Shown: one piece after another, positions 14,818 through 15,517 of the stretch | Layout: every line of letters starts with the position of its first letter | Numbering within the stretch: position 1 is the stretch's first letter | DNA from: Actinomycetes bacterium | Lineage (GTDB): Bacteria > Actinomycetota > Acidimicrobiia > Acidimicrobiales > RAAP-2 | Assembly (NCBI GenBank): GCA_021802025.1 | Contig: JAKABC010000024.1 | Location: 1 to 15,517, forward strand | Reading direction: 5' to 3' | Length of the DNA: 15,517 bases | Translations under genes and position numbers: made by a program | The notes under the pieces: model-generated | Seen by the model: the letters and a program-made list of their open reading frames with translations, nothing else | Databases searched by the model: none | Told to the model about the DNA's origin: nothing

Positions 14818-15517
14818 GTGCCGCGCGCGCCAAGGCGCGCGTCGTCGTCGACGGCTCGAACATCGCGACCGAGGGACGCGTCACACCGAGCCTCGCCCAG
14901 CTCGACGAGGCGGTGCGCGCCTACATCGAGGAGAACCCCGGCGCCGACGTGATCGTCGTGGTGGACGCCACCTTCGAGCACCGGGTGCCGGCCGCCGAGC
15001 GGGCCGCCTTTGGCGAGGCCATCTTGGCCGGCGAGGTCGTGACGCCCCCGGCCGGGGCGATCGGCCGGGGGGACGCCTTCATCTTGAAGATCGCTGACCG
15101 CATCGGCGCGGTCGTGTTGTCGAACGACTCGTTCCAGGAGTTCCAAGAGGAGTACCCGTGGCTCTTCGACGAGGGGCGCCTGGTCGGGGGCAAGCCGGTG
15201 CGCGGCGTGGGGTGGGTCTTCACCACGCGCCTCCCGGTGCGCAACCCCAAGGTCCTGCGCCGAGCGAAGAAGGCCGCCACGGTCGAGGCCCCCGCCGCGC
15301 CGACGGCCAAGCGCGCCGCGAAGAAGGCGACCGCGAAGGCCCCGGTCCCCGTGGCCAAGGCCCCGGCCAAGCGCGCGGCCCGGGCGACCAAGGCCGAGCC
15401 GACGACCGTGGTCGAGCCCCCCGCCCGGACCCGCTCCGCCGCCAAGGCGGGACCCCTCGCCAAGGCCGCACCGGTCACCAAGGCGAAGAAGGCCGCCGCG
15501 GTCGTGGCCCCTCCTGA
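14814..15517 (+). CDS. NYN/PIN-like (Zc3h12a-type) ribonuclease domain with Lys/Ala/Pro-rich tail, partial at right edge
   Basis: An open frame begins at GTG 14814, overlapping the kgd stop in GTGA, and runs uninterrupted for 234 codons off the window end. Residues 8-140 look like a NYN/PIN nuclease of the Zc3h12a type: ARVVVDGSNIA with D13 and N16, VVVDATF with D51, GRGDAFILKIADR with D87 and D95, and VVLSNDSFQEF with D105. D13, D87 and D105 sit where the metal-binding acids of the fold are expected, so it should be a Mg-dependent RNase. From about 144 the chain becomes a low-complexity basic tail (AKKA, AKRAAKK, AKAPAKRAAR) like histone H1 or the mycobacterial HupB tail, presumably binding RNA or DNA. 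The C-terminus is outside the window. There is no Shine-Dalgarno, so translation probably depends on coupling to kgd. The domain call is from motifs; targets are unknown. GTG 14818 is out of frame. Confidence 0.8.
   Translation, partial: MSAARAKARVVVDGSNIATEGRVTPSLAQLDEAVRAYIEENPGADVIVVVDATFEHRVPAAERAAFGEAILAGEVVTPPAGAIGRGDAFILKIADRIGAVVLSNDSFQEFQEEYPWLFDEGRLVGGKPVRGVGWVFTTRLPVRNPKVLRRAKKAATVEAPAAPTAKRAAKKATAKAPVPVAKAPAKRAARATKAEPTTVVEPPARTRSAAKAGPLAKAAPVTKAKKAAAVVAPP

Noticed and set aside
15158..15517. 119-codon rightward frame at the right edge
   Set aside because: Low-complexity Arg/Gly/Gln frame that is a shadow of the basic tail of the NYN nuclease, whose own frame is open from 14814 to the edge.
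15240..15517. Tandem-repeat-like DNA in the AAG/GCC-rich stretch
   Set aside because: The repetition comes from Lys/Ala/Pro codons and has no fixed period, so it is tail low complexity rather than a DNA repeat or CRISPR array.

Overview
The window is a GC-rich chromosomal segment from an actinobacterium, on my reading most likely a member of the Acidimicrobiia or a close relative. Three things support this. It carries a single-chain 2-oxoglutarate decarboxylase/dehydrogenase (Kgd), in which an E2-type acyltransferase is fused to E1, an arrangement typical of Actinobacteria. It carries a coenzyme F420 biosynthesis guanylyltransferase (FbiD/CofC). Several genes have a TAnnnT -10 box only 6-9 nt before the start codon and no Shine-Dalgarno sequence, as expected for actinobacterial leaderless mRNAs. 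The class-level placement is inference.

Layout. At the left edge a 36-bp perfect palindrome follows the end of a leftward fbiD. fbiD is divergent from rnhB (RNase HII), and the two promoters lie within about 45 bp. Rightward of rnhB is one long gene encoding two fused oligopeptide-type ABC ATPases. It converges on a leftward block: dppC-like and dppB-like permeases (4-nt GTGA overlap), a strong intrinsic terminator, then a solute-binding protein gene (SBP1) with its own promoter and a good ribosome binding site. A 214-bp AT-richer gap with a classical terminator separates this from a second leftward operon: an alpha/beta hydrolase, a TIGR01777-family SDR protein, and a second, paralogous solute-binding protein (SBP2). 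That operon is divergent from kgd. The stop codon of kgd overlaps the start of a NYN/PIN-like (Zc3h12a-type) ribonuclease gene with a lysine/alanine/proline-rich tail, which runs off the right edge.

How the genes work together. The fused ATPase, DppB, DppC and SBP1 together make a complete peptide/nickel-family importer; the substrate cannot be read from sequence. The terminator between SBP1 and dppB should give much more binding protein than permease. SBP2 probably uses the same permease or has diverged in ligand or role. The two binding proteins share eight aligned cysteines and lack a lipobox, so they look like secreted, disulfide-stabilised proteins rather than ordinary lipoproteins. FbiD, RNase HII and Kgd are housekeeping functions.

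I found no mobile element, CRISPR array, rRNA or tRNA. The least ordinary features are the cysteine-rich SBP pair, the NYN nuclease with a histone-like tail coupled to kgd, and the consistent leaderless-type promoter architecture. Nothing here amounts to a clear new defence or biosynthetic system.
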